A DNA stretch of 11,700 nt from an uncultured Sphingopyxis sp. (GCA_937957805.1 CALFXW010000223.1:1-11700), one strand, 5' to 3'. Shown: positions 1 through 7,264, counted from the first letter of the stretch. Numbers and translations are program-made. The notes: generated from the sequence alone by a model not told the origin.

Positions 1-1061
1 ACCAGTTCGAGAACTATTACAAGGATCTGTGCCTCAGGCTCAAGAACCGCGACCTGGATATGTCCATCGTGGTGAACATGCTGCTTACCGGCTTCGACGC
101 CACGACGCTCAACACCCTGTGGGCAGACAAGAACCTGAAGGCGCATGGCTTGATCCAGGCCTATTCGCGCACGAACCGCATCCTCAATTCGGTCAAGACC
201 TATGGCAACATTGTGTCGTTCCGCAATCTGGAGAAGGAAACCAACGACGCGCTGGCTTTGTTTGGCAACAAGGACGCCAAGGGCATCGTGTTGCTCAAGC
301 CCTATGCGGAATATTATGGGGAGTACGAAAAGCGGGTCGCCGAACTGCTTAGCACATACCCGCTCGGCCAGCCGATCATTGGGGAAACTGCGCAAAAAGC
401 CTTTATCAAACTGTTCGGCTCGATCCTGCGTTTGCGCAATATTCTGACCGCGTTCGATGATTTTGCAGGCAACGAAATCCTCAGCCAGCGCGAGTTTCAG
501 GACTATCAGAGCCTGTATCTCAACCTCTATGCCGAATTTCGCAGCGTGTCCGACGCGGACAAAGAGGCGATCAACGACGACGTTGTGTTCGAAATCGAAC
601 TGATCAAGCAGGTCGAGATCAACGTCGATTATATCCTGCTGCTGGTCGAGCGTTACCTTTCATCGAAGGGAACCGGTGACGACAAGGAAATTCTGGCGAC
701 CATCGAGCGCGCCATCAATTCCAGCCCATCGCTCAGAAACAAGAAGGACCTGATTGAGCGGTTCGTCGATTCAGTTTCGTCATCAGCTAAGGTCGATGCG
801 CAGTGGCAAGCGTTTGTTGCGGCCAGGAAAGCGGAAGAACTCGAACGGATAATTGCGGACGAAGGCCTCAACGCAGAGGCGACACATGGCTTCATCGACA
901 ATGCATTCCGCGATGGCTCGATCCCTTCAACAGGAATCGCGATCACGAAAATCCTGCCGCCAGTGTCCAGATTCTCCAAGGGCAACGGCCATGCCGTAAA
1001 GAAGCAGGCGGTGCTGGATAAGCTGGCCGCCTTCTTTGATCGATATTTCGGGCTGTCATAA
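1..1061 (+). CDS. hsdR: Type I restriction enzyme R subunit (HsdR), C-terminal part
   Basis: This is the 3' end of a gene that begins before the window; the first whole codon is at 3. HsdR is the ATP-driven translocase and nuclease subunit of type I restriction complexes. What is visible is the end of the second RecA-like helicase domain. The stretch around MLLTGFDATTLNTLW is typical of this family. QAYSRTNR at 156-179 matches helicase motif VI, whose arginine contacts ATP, and is followed by NSVKTYGNIVSF. The remaining roughly 270 residues are charged and helical, as expected for the C-terminal domain that docks on the HsdM/HsdS methylase core. The nuclease domain and motif I would lie upstream, and neither hsdM nor hsdS is in view. 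The stop TAA is 41 bases before the McrB-like gene on the same strand, so read-through transcription is plausible. The family call is secure; whether the whole subunit is intact cannot be seen. Confidence 0.93.
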   Translation, partial: QFENYYKDLCLRLKNRDLDMSIVVNMLLTGFDATTLNTLWADKNLKAHGLIQAYSRTNRILNSVKTYGNIVSFRNLEKETNDALALFGNKDAKGIVLLKPYAEYYGEYEKRVAELLSTYPLGQPIIGETAQKAFIKLFGSILRLRNILTAFDDFAGNEILSQREFQDYQSLYLNLYAEFRSVSDADKEAINDDVVFEIELIKQVEINVDYILLLVERYLSSKGTGDDKEILATIERAINSSPSLRNKKDLIERFVDSVSSSAKVDAQWQAFVAARKAEELERIIADEGLNAEATHGFIDNAFRDGSIPSTGIAITKILPPVSRFSKGNGHAVKKQAVLDKLAAFFDRYFGLS

Positions 1062-1102
1062 CGTGACGGTGGGGCAACTGACAGTTCGCGGAAGGGGCGG
1101 AA

Positions 1103-3316
1103 ATGCGTGAGGCTGAATTTCGGGCTTGGTTGGATAAGCGGATCTGGAAGGGTACGCCCCTCAGCGACAAGGCAAAATACAGCCGCATACGCCGTTCAAT
1201 CCGCGTAGAGCGCGGCCTTGGCGGACTCGGTTTCGCGCAGGCTACTCTGGAAGGGGTCTTTGAAGCGGACGCGTGGGACACCCTGCTTTCGCGCCTTGTT
1301 GACCTTCGCGACAATCCGGCTGCTGACCCTGCCGCCGTCAAGTCCGTGGTTCCTCAGGCGCATAATCCCGCTGGTCAACTCGGCAATTTGCTCGCTACTG
1401 TTACGCAGTACGGCTATTTTCTGGAAGGGCGTGAACCGAACTACGGCGAAAGCAACGATATTTCGGAAGACGAAGACCAAGATGCAGATCAATTGCTAAC
1501 TGCGGAGTCAGTCGACGCGACACTGAAAGCATATGATGAAAATCCGTCTGCCTTCATGCAGAAGCACGGATTCGCATCGAACTTTGACTATGTCGTGTTC
1601 CGCCCGGGCGAAGAGGCCCGTTATCCGGCAAAGGCCATCTTCCTCGTTGCCTACAGCGGAATACCCGGCAATCCGGACATCACGGTGAAAGGCCAGCGCG
1701 ACACCTTCCGCGATACTGAAGGCGGACCAATCCATTCGGAATTTCGCCGTCTGGGCTATGCGGTGGCGAACCGTAGGAATACCACCGCGCCAGCCGCGCA
1801 AGCAGAAGAGGAGGAAATTGCCCCCAACGAAGGGCCGTTCTGGTTTGTTGGCGCGGCCTTCGGTCGCAAGCAAGACCAGTTCGACCGGTTTATTCGTGAA
1901 GGCATCTGGGAAATCGATGCGCCGCAACCATGGGACCAGGAAAAGGTTCTGCGCATGCGTCCCGGCCAGCGCATCGCGATCAAATCCACCTATGTCCGCT
2001 GGTATAATCTCCCCTTCAACAATCGCGACCGTGCCGTGTCCTGCATGGCGATCAAGGCGATTGGCACTATTGCGGAAAACATGGGTGACGGCGCGCGCAT
2101 CCGCGTGGACTGGGAGACGGGTTTCGAACAGCGCGAGTGGTATCACTACACCTATCAGCCGACGATCTGGGAGGTTTATCCGCGCAAGGAAATGGCGCGT
2201 CGCCTGATCGCCTTCGCGTTTGAAGGGGCTGATCAGGATTACGACTGGTTTCTTGCCAACCTGTCCAACTGGAAGGACATGGCCGAAGCGCCTGTGCCTG
2301 AGGTTGACGACGCGCCTGACCCCAGAAAGCGTAACCCGATCAACCTGATCCTTTACGGGCCTCCGGGCACCGGTAAGACCTATCGCACAATGGCCGAAGC
2401 CGTGCGGTTGGCACTCGGGCTGGATGAGACCGACCCTATCCTGACAGATGTGGGACGGCGGGCGGACCTTCGCACCGAATATGACCGGCTTATCGCGCTT
2501 GGTCAGATTGGCTTTGCCACCTTTCACCAGAACTATGGGTATGAGGATTTCGTCGCAGGGCTGCGACCAAAGGCAATGAAATCAGGTGTCGGGTTTGAAC
2601 TGATCCCCACCCCTGGCGTATTACGGAAGATTGCCAGCATTGCCGCCGACAGCGATGAAGAGCACGTTCTCATCATAGATGAGATAAACCGGGCAAATGT
2701 GTCCAAGGTGTTCGGGGAGCTGATCACCTTGATCGAGCATGACAAGCGCAAGGGCATGGCCAATGGTCTGGCAGTTACCTTGCCGTATTCCGGCGAGTCA
2801 TTTTCCGTGCCCGCCAACCTTCACATCATCGGCACCATGAACACCGCCGACCGCTCTATCGCACTTCTCGACACGGCATTGCGGCGACGGTTTAATTTCC
2901 GTGAAATGGCTCCGCAACCAGAACTGCTACCCGTCATCGATGGCATCGACCTGAAGGCAGTGCTGACCGCCATCAACCAGCGGATCGAATATCTGATCGA
3001 CCGGGAACACCGCATCGGCCACGCCTTTTTCATCGGTTGCGAGACAGCCAAACAGGTCCACGCCGCCATGCGCGACAAGGTTATTCCGCTGTTGCAGGAA
3101 TACTTCTTCGAGGACTGGAGCCGTATCCATGGGGTGCTCGGTGATGGTTTCATCGGATCCGTTACCCTGAAGTGCCCACTTGGCGAGGGTGAGGATCGCA
3201 AGAGCTGGTTCGTGCGCTTGGAAAAGCAGCCGGACGGAAGCGATCGTTTTCCTCATGATGCATTCGCGAAGTTGATCGGCAAGGTTGCAGGCGTTGCGGC
3301 AGAGTCCCGCGAATGA
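1103..3316 (+). CDS. mcrB: McrB-like AAA+ GTPase with N-terminal ScoMcrA-like and EVE-like domains
   Basis: Motor subunit of a type IV (modification-dependent) restriction system. McrB proteins hydrolyse GTP, form rings and drive the McrC nuclease; their N-terminal domains choose the DNA target. Visible parts of the 737 residues: a helical region at about 1-110; an acidic linker; a segment at about 155-220 (DYVVF...YPAKAIFLVAYSG...RRLGYAV) that resembles the ScoMcrA-type head domain; a segment at about 244-357 starting GPFWFVGAAFG that resembles an EVE/PUA-like modified-base reader; then the AAA+ module. The AAA+ module has Walker A GPPGTGKT (419-426), Walker B VLIIDE (522-527) followed by INRAN, and the McrB-type signature MNTADRS (579-585) with RRRF at 594-597. 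GAAGGGG at 1091-1097, five bases before the ATG, supports the start. The stop overlaps the next ATG (ATGA). The AAA+ call is firm; the two reader domains are judged by eye. Length exceeds classic E. coli McrB (about 460 residues), owing to the added N-terminal modules. Confidence 0.92.
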   Translation: MREAEFRAWLDKRIWKGTPLSDKAKYSRIRRSIRVERGLGGLGFAQATLEGVFEADAWDTLLSRLVDLRDNPAADPAAVKSVVPQAHNPAGQLGNLLATVTQYGYFLEGREPNYGESNDISEDEDQDADQLLTAESVDATLKAYDENPSAFMQKHGFASNFDYVVFRPGEEARYPAKAIFLVAYSGIPGNPDITVKGQRDTFRDTEGGPIHSEFRRLGYAVANRRNTTAPAAQAEEEEIAPNEGPFWFVGAAFGRKQDQFDRFIREGIWEIDAPQPWDQEKVLRMRPGQRIAIKSTYVRWYNLPFNNRDRAVSCMAIKAIGTIAENMGDGARIRVDWETGFEQREWYHYTYQPTIWEVYPRKEMARRLIAFAFEGADQDYDWFLANLSNWKDMAEAPVPEVDDAPDPRKRNPINLILYGPPGTGKTYRTMAEAVRLALGLDETDPILTDVGRRADLRTEYDRLIALGQIGFATFHQNYGYEDFVAGLRPKAMKSGVGFELIPTPGVLRKIASIAADSDEEHVLIIDEINRANVSKVFGELITLIEHDKRKGMANGLAVTLPYSGESFSVPANLHIIGTMNTADRSIALLDTALRRRFNFREMAPQPELLPVIDGIDLKAVLTAINQRIEYLIDREHRIGHAFFIGCETAKQVHAAMRDKVIPLLQEYFFEDWSRIHGVLGDGFIGSVTLKCPLGEGEDRKSWFVRLEKQPDGSDRFPHDAFAKLIGKVAGVAAESRE

Positions 3317-4059
3317 TCGGCGAACTGGCCAGCCATCTCCTTCCCGGTGTGCCTGTCGAGCGGGTTGCCACTGCGCTCGGCGCGGCGGCAGGCCAAGAGT
3401 TGGCCTCGGGCAAGTTTGGCAGTCCCGAAAGCAGCTCGGCTCTGGCGGTCAATGGCTTCGGCCCCTTTCTCGAAAGTCCGGGCACTTTGCCGCCGTTTCC
3501 GTGCCTGGATGATCTAGATTGGCCCGCGCTGACCGTCGATATTGAGAGTCAGATGCGTTTCCCTTGGGCGGGTGGCCGTCACCCTTGGCTAGATGCGGCT
3601 GTCGAAACTGCGACACAACTGATCGGCGTTGAATCGAAGCGATTCGAGCCTTTCCGCGATTCCAAGCTGGCAAAGCTGTCGACCAAATACTCTTCGCACC
3701 AGTGGGATGAGGGTATGGAGCCGTGGTGCGCGATGCGTGACCACTTGCTGGCGGAACCAGCGGCCTTTCGTCATCTCGATGCGGCGCAACTGGTGAAGCA
3801 CGGCTTTGGTTTGGTGACCGAGGCAAAGCGACGGGGAAAGTCGCCGGTCCTCCTCTACCTCTTTGCTGAGCCTACGGAAGGCCGCGCCATTAGAGCCCAG
3901 GCATTTGCTGACCACCGATTCGAAATCGCCAGGTTCGTCAGAGGGGTAACCGGTTCAACAGTCCGATTCGCCGCTTGCTCATGGCGTGAATGGCTGACCA
4001 GCTTCCCGCCAAGCCTGTCCGATCATGCTGATCGCGTCGTTGCCCGGTTCCACCCGTGA
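3313..4059 (+). CDS. Putative PD-(D/E)XK restriction nuclease
   Basis: Protein of 248 residues with a recognisable PD-(D/E)XK nuclease core. E78 lies in DIESQMRFPW, D94 in HPWLDAAVE, and the paired E107-S-K109 in GVESKRFEPF, giving the usual acid, then E-x-K spacing. It resembles the group often named PGN_0703-like putative restriction endonucleases, but that name is from memory of the motif and not from a search. A second basic/hydrophobic strand (SPVLLYLFAEP, about 177-187) would fit the rest of the fold. The protein presumably acts in the cytoplasm on DNA. Its ATG overlaps the stop of the McrB-like gene (ATGA at 3313-3316) and has only a weak ribosome site, so it is probably translated by coupling to that gene. 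McrC, encoded further down, has its own PD-(D/E)XK site, so the locus has two nucleases. The fold is likely; substrate and role are inferred from context. Confidence 0.75.
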   Translation: MIGELASHLLPGVPVERVATALGAAAGQELASGKFGSPESSSALAVNGFGPFLESPGTLPPFPCLDDLDWPALTVDIESQMRFPWAGGRHPWLDAAVETATQLIGVESKRFEPFRDSKLAKLSTKYSSHQWDEGMEPWCAMRDHLLAEPAAFRHLDAAQLVKHGFGLVTEAKRRGKSPVLLYLFAEPTEGRAIRAQAFADHRFEIARFVRGVTGSTVRFAACSWREWLTSFPPSLSDHADRVVARFHP

Positions 4060-4154
4060 TGCAGCGCCCATATCAACCGACCACCATTGGGTTCGTCGTG
4101 CAGGGCGAAAGGCAGGGTAGCCCCAGATTTAATCTATGTGATGGAGAACAATAG

Positions 4155-4559
4155 ATGTCCGCACTCACCACTCCTTCTCACGCCGACCTTAGAAACCGGA
4201 TTGAGCAGCTCGCCATTTCTGCGGACGCCAAGTCTATTCTGATCGGCATGGCTGACATCTCGGCCAAGGCCGGTGACACTGTCATTGCCATAGGGCGGCA
4301 TGTTCTGGGGTTCATATTCGATTTGTTCAGGCAGTTTCCGAACAGCAGTTTTGGCCTGATCGCAGGCTTTGTCATAGGATCGCTCATTGGAGCCATTCCA
4401 TTTTTTGGCGCTGCTCTGGCAGCGGTATTCACCCCGCTTCTGATGGCGCTCGGTCTCGCCAGAGGCGCAGTCGCTGATCTTGGCAATGCCGCGATCCGTG
4501 ACAGAATGACAGAATTCGAGCATCGGCTTCGTGCCATGGTGCCTGAAGCAGCGGCATGA
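4155..4559 (+). CDS. Small membrane protein of the McrBC-TerB locus
   Basis: A 134-residue protein I do not recognise by family. The N-terminal third is amphipathic (residues 10-50). One long hydrophobic block at 66-101 (FGLIAGFVIGSLIGAIPFFG, then ALAAVFTPLLMALGL) is long enough for a tight hairpin of two membrane segments, broken at P82. The C-terminal tail is charged (DRMTEFEHRLRAMVPE). There is no signal peptide. A 95-base gap separates it from the nuclease gene, the longest gap in this operon. It has its own clear ribosome site, GGAG at 4143-4146, eight bases before the ATG. The stop overlaps the start of the TerB-domain gene (ATGA), so the two proteins are probably made together and may form a membrane complex. 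A pore-forming or anchoring role would be speculation. Confidence 0.7.
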   Translation: MSALTTPSHADLRNRIEQLAISADAKSILIGMADISAKAGDTVIAIGRHVLGFIFDLFRQFPNSSFGLIAGFVIGSLIGAIPFFGAALAAVFTPLLMALGLARGAVADLGNAAIRDRMTEFEHRLRAMVPEAAA

Positions 4560-5431
4560 TCGTGCAAGCCGAACTGGAAGCCCGATTTTCTAGCGTGACC
4601 TGCGTTGTCGCTGATCCTTTGCGCTTCAAGCTGCGGCTTGGCATCGGAGAAGACGCTTACACGTCGCTCCGGGTGAAAAAATCGCTGCAAGAAGTCTGGG
4701 ACGTGGGCGGCATGGCTGCGACCGGCGCTACAGTTGCTGCGTCACCAATGGTGGCGGGTACATTCTTTGCATCGAAAGGCCTGCTTGCCGCCATTGGCTT
4801 GGGTGCTGCGGCTGCAACGCCAGTGGGATGGGTGGCCGCTGCGGCAATTGCCTCTGGCGGAGCATATTATGGCGTGACGCGCCTGTTCCGGAGCTATTCG
4901 GGCAGCCGTGTCGATGTCATTCCCCATTTTCTCAACACGCCAATGGACTTACTGGCCGCAAGTCTGTTTGACCTGATAGGTGGCCTTGCCGCTCGAATTT
5001 CAGCCATCGACGGCCAGATCGATGATGTCGAGAAAGCTACGATTGCGCGGCATTTCATTGAGGATTGGGGCCTTGATACCGGCTACGTGACACATGCGCT
5101 GGAGGTGATTTTTCAGGGCGTAGATGCTGCCCGGGTCAAGGATATTGCAAAGGCAATCGCATCATTTCAGGCGGACAATCCCGACTGTAATCCGCAAGCC
5201 ATGCAGGCGGAGTTGATGGCCTTCCTGCGCGAGGTTGCCGAGGCTGATGGCAAAATGGATGAACGCGAAGAACTCGCCCTGGATGCCGTTGCCCGCGTGC
5301 TGGAGAAAGAAAGCGCCTTCAGCCTGCAAAAGGCCGGTCAGACTGTCTCGGGATGGGCCAAGGATGCGGCACAATCAGCGGGCAGCCTTGCCAGCAAGCT
5401 CCCCTCCTTGAACCTGAAAAGAGGCCAGTGA
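4556..5431 (+). CDS. Membrane-associated TerB-domain protein
   Basis: A 291-residue protein with two halves. The N-terminal half has about 45 mixed residues followed by two Gly/Ala-rich hydrophobic stretches (about 50-72 and 75-106), which look like membrane or membrane-peripheral segments. From about 136 to 250 it resembles a TerB-type helical domain, with the typical duplicated acidic loops: DGQIDD at 152-157 and ADGKMDEREE at 230-239, each within helix pairs. TerB domains bind metal through such acidic residues and are known both in tellurite-resistance operons and fused to or beside other stress and DNA-processing modules. No terA, terC, terD or terZ is present here, so a classic tellurite role is unlikely. 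The ATG overlaps the previous stop and the last codons overlap the GTG of mcrC, so this gene is embedded between the McrB-like gene and mcrC. I infer a sensing or membrane-linking partner of the restriction system. The TerB call is fairly sure; the membrane topology is not. Confidence 0.8.
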   Translation: MIVQAELEARFSSVTCVVADPLRFKLRLGIGEDAYTSLRVKKSLQEVWDVGGMAATGATVAASPMVAGTFFASKGLLAAIGLGAAAATPVGWVAAAAIASGGAYYGVTRLFRSYSGSRVDVIPHFLNTPMDLLAASLFDLIGGLAARISAIDGQIDDVEKATIARHFIEDWGLDTGYVTHALEVIFQGVDAARVKDIAKAIASFQADNPDCNPQAMQAELMAFLREVAEADGKMDEREELALDAVARVLEKESAFSLQKAGQTVSGWAKDAAQSAGSLASKLPSLNLKRGQ

Positions 5432-6753
5432 CACACCTCTGCGCCCACGAATGGGGCCGGGTTGCTGTTCACAACGGCACCGGTCCAGCACCTGAACGGG
5501 CGTTTACCCGTAGTCAGGCGAATGCCCTGTTGCTGGCCGCTCGATCTCACCCGTTGGCGAACCGTTCCGGGACCAATATTCTTGTAGATCGCTATACCGA
5601 GATATGGGCGCAGCAGGTTGTCGGCGTGATTGCCGCGCCGGGGTGCAGCTATGAGATTCTGCCGAAGATCGATGCTACGTCAGATGAGAATGATGAAACT
5701 ATCCGCACCCGCCTTGTTTCCATGCTCGACGTCGCGCTTGGTCTCAAACTCGGCGATGGACAGGCTCTGGCTATGGCACGCCAAAAGGAAACCCTGCTTG
5801 ATATCCTGATCCGCCTGTTTGCTGATCGCCTGTTGGCTGAGGCGAGGCGCGGCCTGCCCCGCGCCTATATGGCGCAGGAAGAGAATCTCGCCGCGTTGCG
5901 TGGGCGGCTAGATGTCATTCGGCAGTTTACGCACAATGCGGTACGACCGGACCGACTGGCCTGCCGTTTTGATACACTGATGCCGGATACGCCGTTGCTG
6001 CGTGTCATGAAGGCCTGCGTGCTCATGTTGCGCCGCCACGCGCGCGTACTGGAGACGCAGCGCCGCCTTGATGAGTTGCGATTTCTCCTAGCCGAGGTGA
6101 GTGACGTTCCGGTCAATGGTCTGCCTTGGGCGCAAGTGCGGATAGATCGGACCAATCGTCGCTGGGAGACGCTCTACGGGCTGGCAAAGCTGTTTTTGAA
6201 ACGTGAATGGCAACGCACCAACCACGACGCAAAGGCGGGCCAGGGAATCACCCTGTTGTTCGCCATGAACGACTTGTTCGAGGCCTACATCGCCGCACTT
6301 GCGCGGCGTGCGCTGCTGGGTAGCGATCTGACGGTCCATTCGCAGGGCGGATTGCGCTACTGTCTGATGGAGGAGGGTGAAGGCGGAAAAGAACGCTTCC
6401 AGACGACACCGGACATTCTCATCAAGCGGAATGGGCAGGTCGTGATGGTGATCGATACCAAATGGAAGCTGATCGGCCGAAATCCAGAAGACAAGAAGCG
6501 CGGCGTTTCGCAGTCCGATGTCTACCAGATGATGGCTTATGCTCGTCTTTACCAGTGCAGGGAGGTGATGCTGCTCTATCCTCATCACGCCAGACTTGGC
6601 AGTGAGGCGCTGGATGCCGGTTACGGCATGATGGAAGGCGATGAACGCCTGCGGATTGCAAGCGTTGATCTTGTGGCTGGCAAGGGAGCGGTTGTGCAAC
6701 AACTGGAGGGGCTGATTGCACCTTCCACAGGCACGTCATTGGCTGCGGCTTGA
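5428..6753 (+). CDS. mcrC: McrC-like nuclease subunit of McrBC restriction system
   Basis: Partner of McrB: McrC stimulates its GTPase and cuts DNA through a C-terminal PD-(D/E)XK domain. The 441-residue protein is of normal McrC length or slightly longer. It has the N-terminal region that inserts in the McrB ring (including NILVDRYTEIWAQQVVGVI) and a helical middle (LLDILIRLFADRLLAEARRG, then LRGRLDVIRQF). The nuclease site is D329 in TPDILI and D343-T-K345 in VIDTKWK, followed by a QSDVYQMMAYARLY helix typical of the fold. I place the start at the GTG at 5428 because AAAAGAGG (5417-5424) precedes it by three bases and it overlaps the previous stop as GTGA. An in-frame ATG at 5353 would add 25 residues lying inside the TerB gene and lacks this signal. 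The unusual feature is position: three genes separate it from its McrB partner. Confidence 0.93.
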   Translation: MTHLCAHEWGRVAVHNGTGPAPERAFTRSQANALLLAARSHPLANRSGTNILVDRYTEIWAQQVVGVIAAPGCSYEILPKIDATSDENDETIRTRLVSMLDVALGLKLGDGQALAMARQKETLLDILIRLFADRLLAEARRGLPRAYMAQEENLAALRGRLDVIRQFTHNAVRPDRLACRFDTLMPDTPLLRVMKACVLMLRRHARVLETQRRLDELRFLLAEVSDVPVNGLPWAQVRIDRTNRRWETLYGLAKLFLKREWQRTNHDAKAGQGITLLFAMNDLFEAYIAALARRALLGSDLTVHSQGGLRYCLMEEGEGGKERFQTTPDILIKRNGQVVMVIDTKWKLIGRNPEDKKRGVSQSDVYQMMAYARLYQCREVMLLYPHHARLGSEALDAGYGMMEGDERLRIASVDLVAGKGAVVQQLEGLIAPSTGTSLAAA

Positions 6754-6850
6754 TTCGGTTTTTCACCGCTCTCAGGCAGGAAATCGTCGGCAGGCCGCAG
6801 AATAAATTTTGGTGTCGCGGATTGATCCGAAATAGATCGTCCGCAGCGAT

Positions 6851-6872
6851 TTGAGTCCTCATCGAGGACCAA
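6851..6872. repeat. Hairpin-forming inverted repeat
   Basis: GTCCTC at 6855-6860 and GAGGAC at 6864-6869 are perfect complements around a three-base ATC loop. TTG (6851-6853) and CAA (6870-6872) extend the stem across one bulged A. No run of T follows on plus, so it is not a standard terminator. It could be an operator or a structured RNA element of the element end; function unknown. Confidence 0.5.
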
Positions 6873-6890
6873 CGCCGATGCCAAGACGGT

Positions 6891-6911
6891 ATTTTCGACG
6901 GTATCGAAAAT
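6891..6911. repeat. Palindrome, possible operator or recombinase arm site
   Basis: ATTTTCGA (6891-6898) and TCGAAAAT (6904-6911) form an 8-base perfect inverted repeat with a CGGTA spacer. TCGAAAA recurs at once as 6911-6917, and two further small inverted repeats (GCAAT/ATTGC at 6921-6935; AAAGC/GCTTT at 6926-6948) follow. This AT-rich cluster stands out from its surroundings and could bind a regulator or integrase; no direct evidence. Confidence 0.45.
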
Positions 6912-7009
6912 CGAAAAGTCGCAATAAAGCATTGCGATATAACGCTTTGTCGACACATCACGGTCCCTCTTCTGGCACCATTTCCCTGTTCGTCGATGGC
7001 TATCTGTGG

Positions 7010-7036
7010 TTGCAAAAACCGCAGAAAAGCTATAGT
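7010..7036 (+). promoter_or_regulatory. Possible promoter of the integrase remnant
   Basis: TTGCAA at 7010-7015 and TATAGT at 7031-7036 resemble -35 and -10 elements but with a short 15-base spacer. They lie about 100 bases before the integrase ATG. Weak prediction. Confidence 0.3.
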
Positions 7037-7094
7037 TTCAGCCCCGCATTGGTTGTGGCTGTTCGCTGTTGTTCGCCCATAGCCATGCAAAATT

Positions 7095-7119
7095 GGGGGC
7101 CTTTTTGGGGGCCTTTTTT
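7095..7119. repeat. Tandem 12-base repeat upstream of integrase start
   Basis: GGGGGCCTTTTT occurs twice head to tail (7095-7106 and 7107-7118, with one extra T). It lies just 5' of the integrase ATG. Short G-rich/T-rich repeats close to P4-type integrase genes are common near the attachment region, so this may mark an att or arm-type site. The repeats are seen directly; the role is inferred. The T run could also be read as a weak terminator, but no clear stem precedes it. Confidence 0.6.
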
Positions 7120-7135
7120 GCAAGGGGTTGGACCG

Positions 7136-7222
7136 ATGGCGTTGAGCGACATTGCAGTGCGGACCGCCAAGCCACGTGACCGCGAATATAAGCTGTCAGA
7201 TTCCGGTGGCCTGTATCTGCTG
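7136..7222 (+). pseudogene. P4-type tyrosine integrase, 5' fragment only
   Basis: The ATG at 7136 opens with MALSDIAVRTAKPRDREYKL and then SDSGGLYLL. This is a textbook start of P4-like integrases, the Arm DNA-binding domain (DUF4102 type). After codon 29 the match stops: the next residues are DHFSGVRNRPGDG, where intact enzymes continue with a V-x-P-S-G-x-K-x-W strand, and the frame closes with TAG at about 7303. The catalytic domain (R...HxxR...Y) is absent from the window, so only about 7% of a typical 400-residue enzyme is left. CAAGGGG (7121-7127), eight bases before the ATG, is a good ribosome site. The fragment suggests that an integrative element, possibly the defence island itself, inserted here and later lost its integrase by deletion, or that sequences were joined wrongly at about 7223. 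Confidence 0.8.
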
Positions 7223-7241
7223 GACCATTTTTCGGGTGTTA

Positions 7242-7264
7242 GAAACCGTCCGGGGGACGGTTTC
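7242..7264. repeat. Strong 10-base hairpin
   Basis: GAAACCGTCC at 7242-7251 and GGACGGTTTC at 7255-7264 are perfect complements with a GGG loop. Neither strand has a following T run, so it is not a standard Rho-independent terminator. It begins only 20 bases after the integrase homology ends, so it may belong to the repeat or element that caused the truncation. Confidence 0.6.

Larger units (their letters stand above)
6754..7135. other. Gene-free region between mcrC and the integrase remnant
   Basis: No convincing gene lies in these 382 bases. The readable frame running through it gives a basic, low-complexity peptide without family features, and it only becomes meaningful at the integrase start. 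The region holds several short palindromes and repeats (listed separately) and a 10-base-spaced direct repeat TGTTCGC at 7060-7066 and 7070-7076. It looks like the regulatory and recombination end of an integrated element. No tRNA gene is seen, and no strong terminator follows mcrC (only a weak CGGT/ACCG stem at 6756-6768). Confidence 0.6.

Noticed and set aside
1508..2527. Long open frame on the minus strand (339 codons)
   Set aside because: It lies wholly inside the McrB-like gene, its residues show no family pattern, and it is the antisense shadow of a GC-rich coding region.
4060..4154. Separate promoter for the membrane/TerB genes
   Set aside because: A TTAATCTAT-like -10 is present, but no -35 at suitable distance; read-through from upstream is simpler.
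5353..5427. ATG at 5353 as the mcrC start
   Set aside because: It lies inside the TerB gene; the GTG at 5428 has a strong ribosome site and a GTGA overlap.
4556..5431. Tellurite-resistance operon
   Set aside because: Only a TerB-like domain is present; no terA, terC, terD, terE or terZ neighbour.
7242..7264. Rho-independent terminator
   Set aside because: Strong stem, but no T run follows on either strand.
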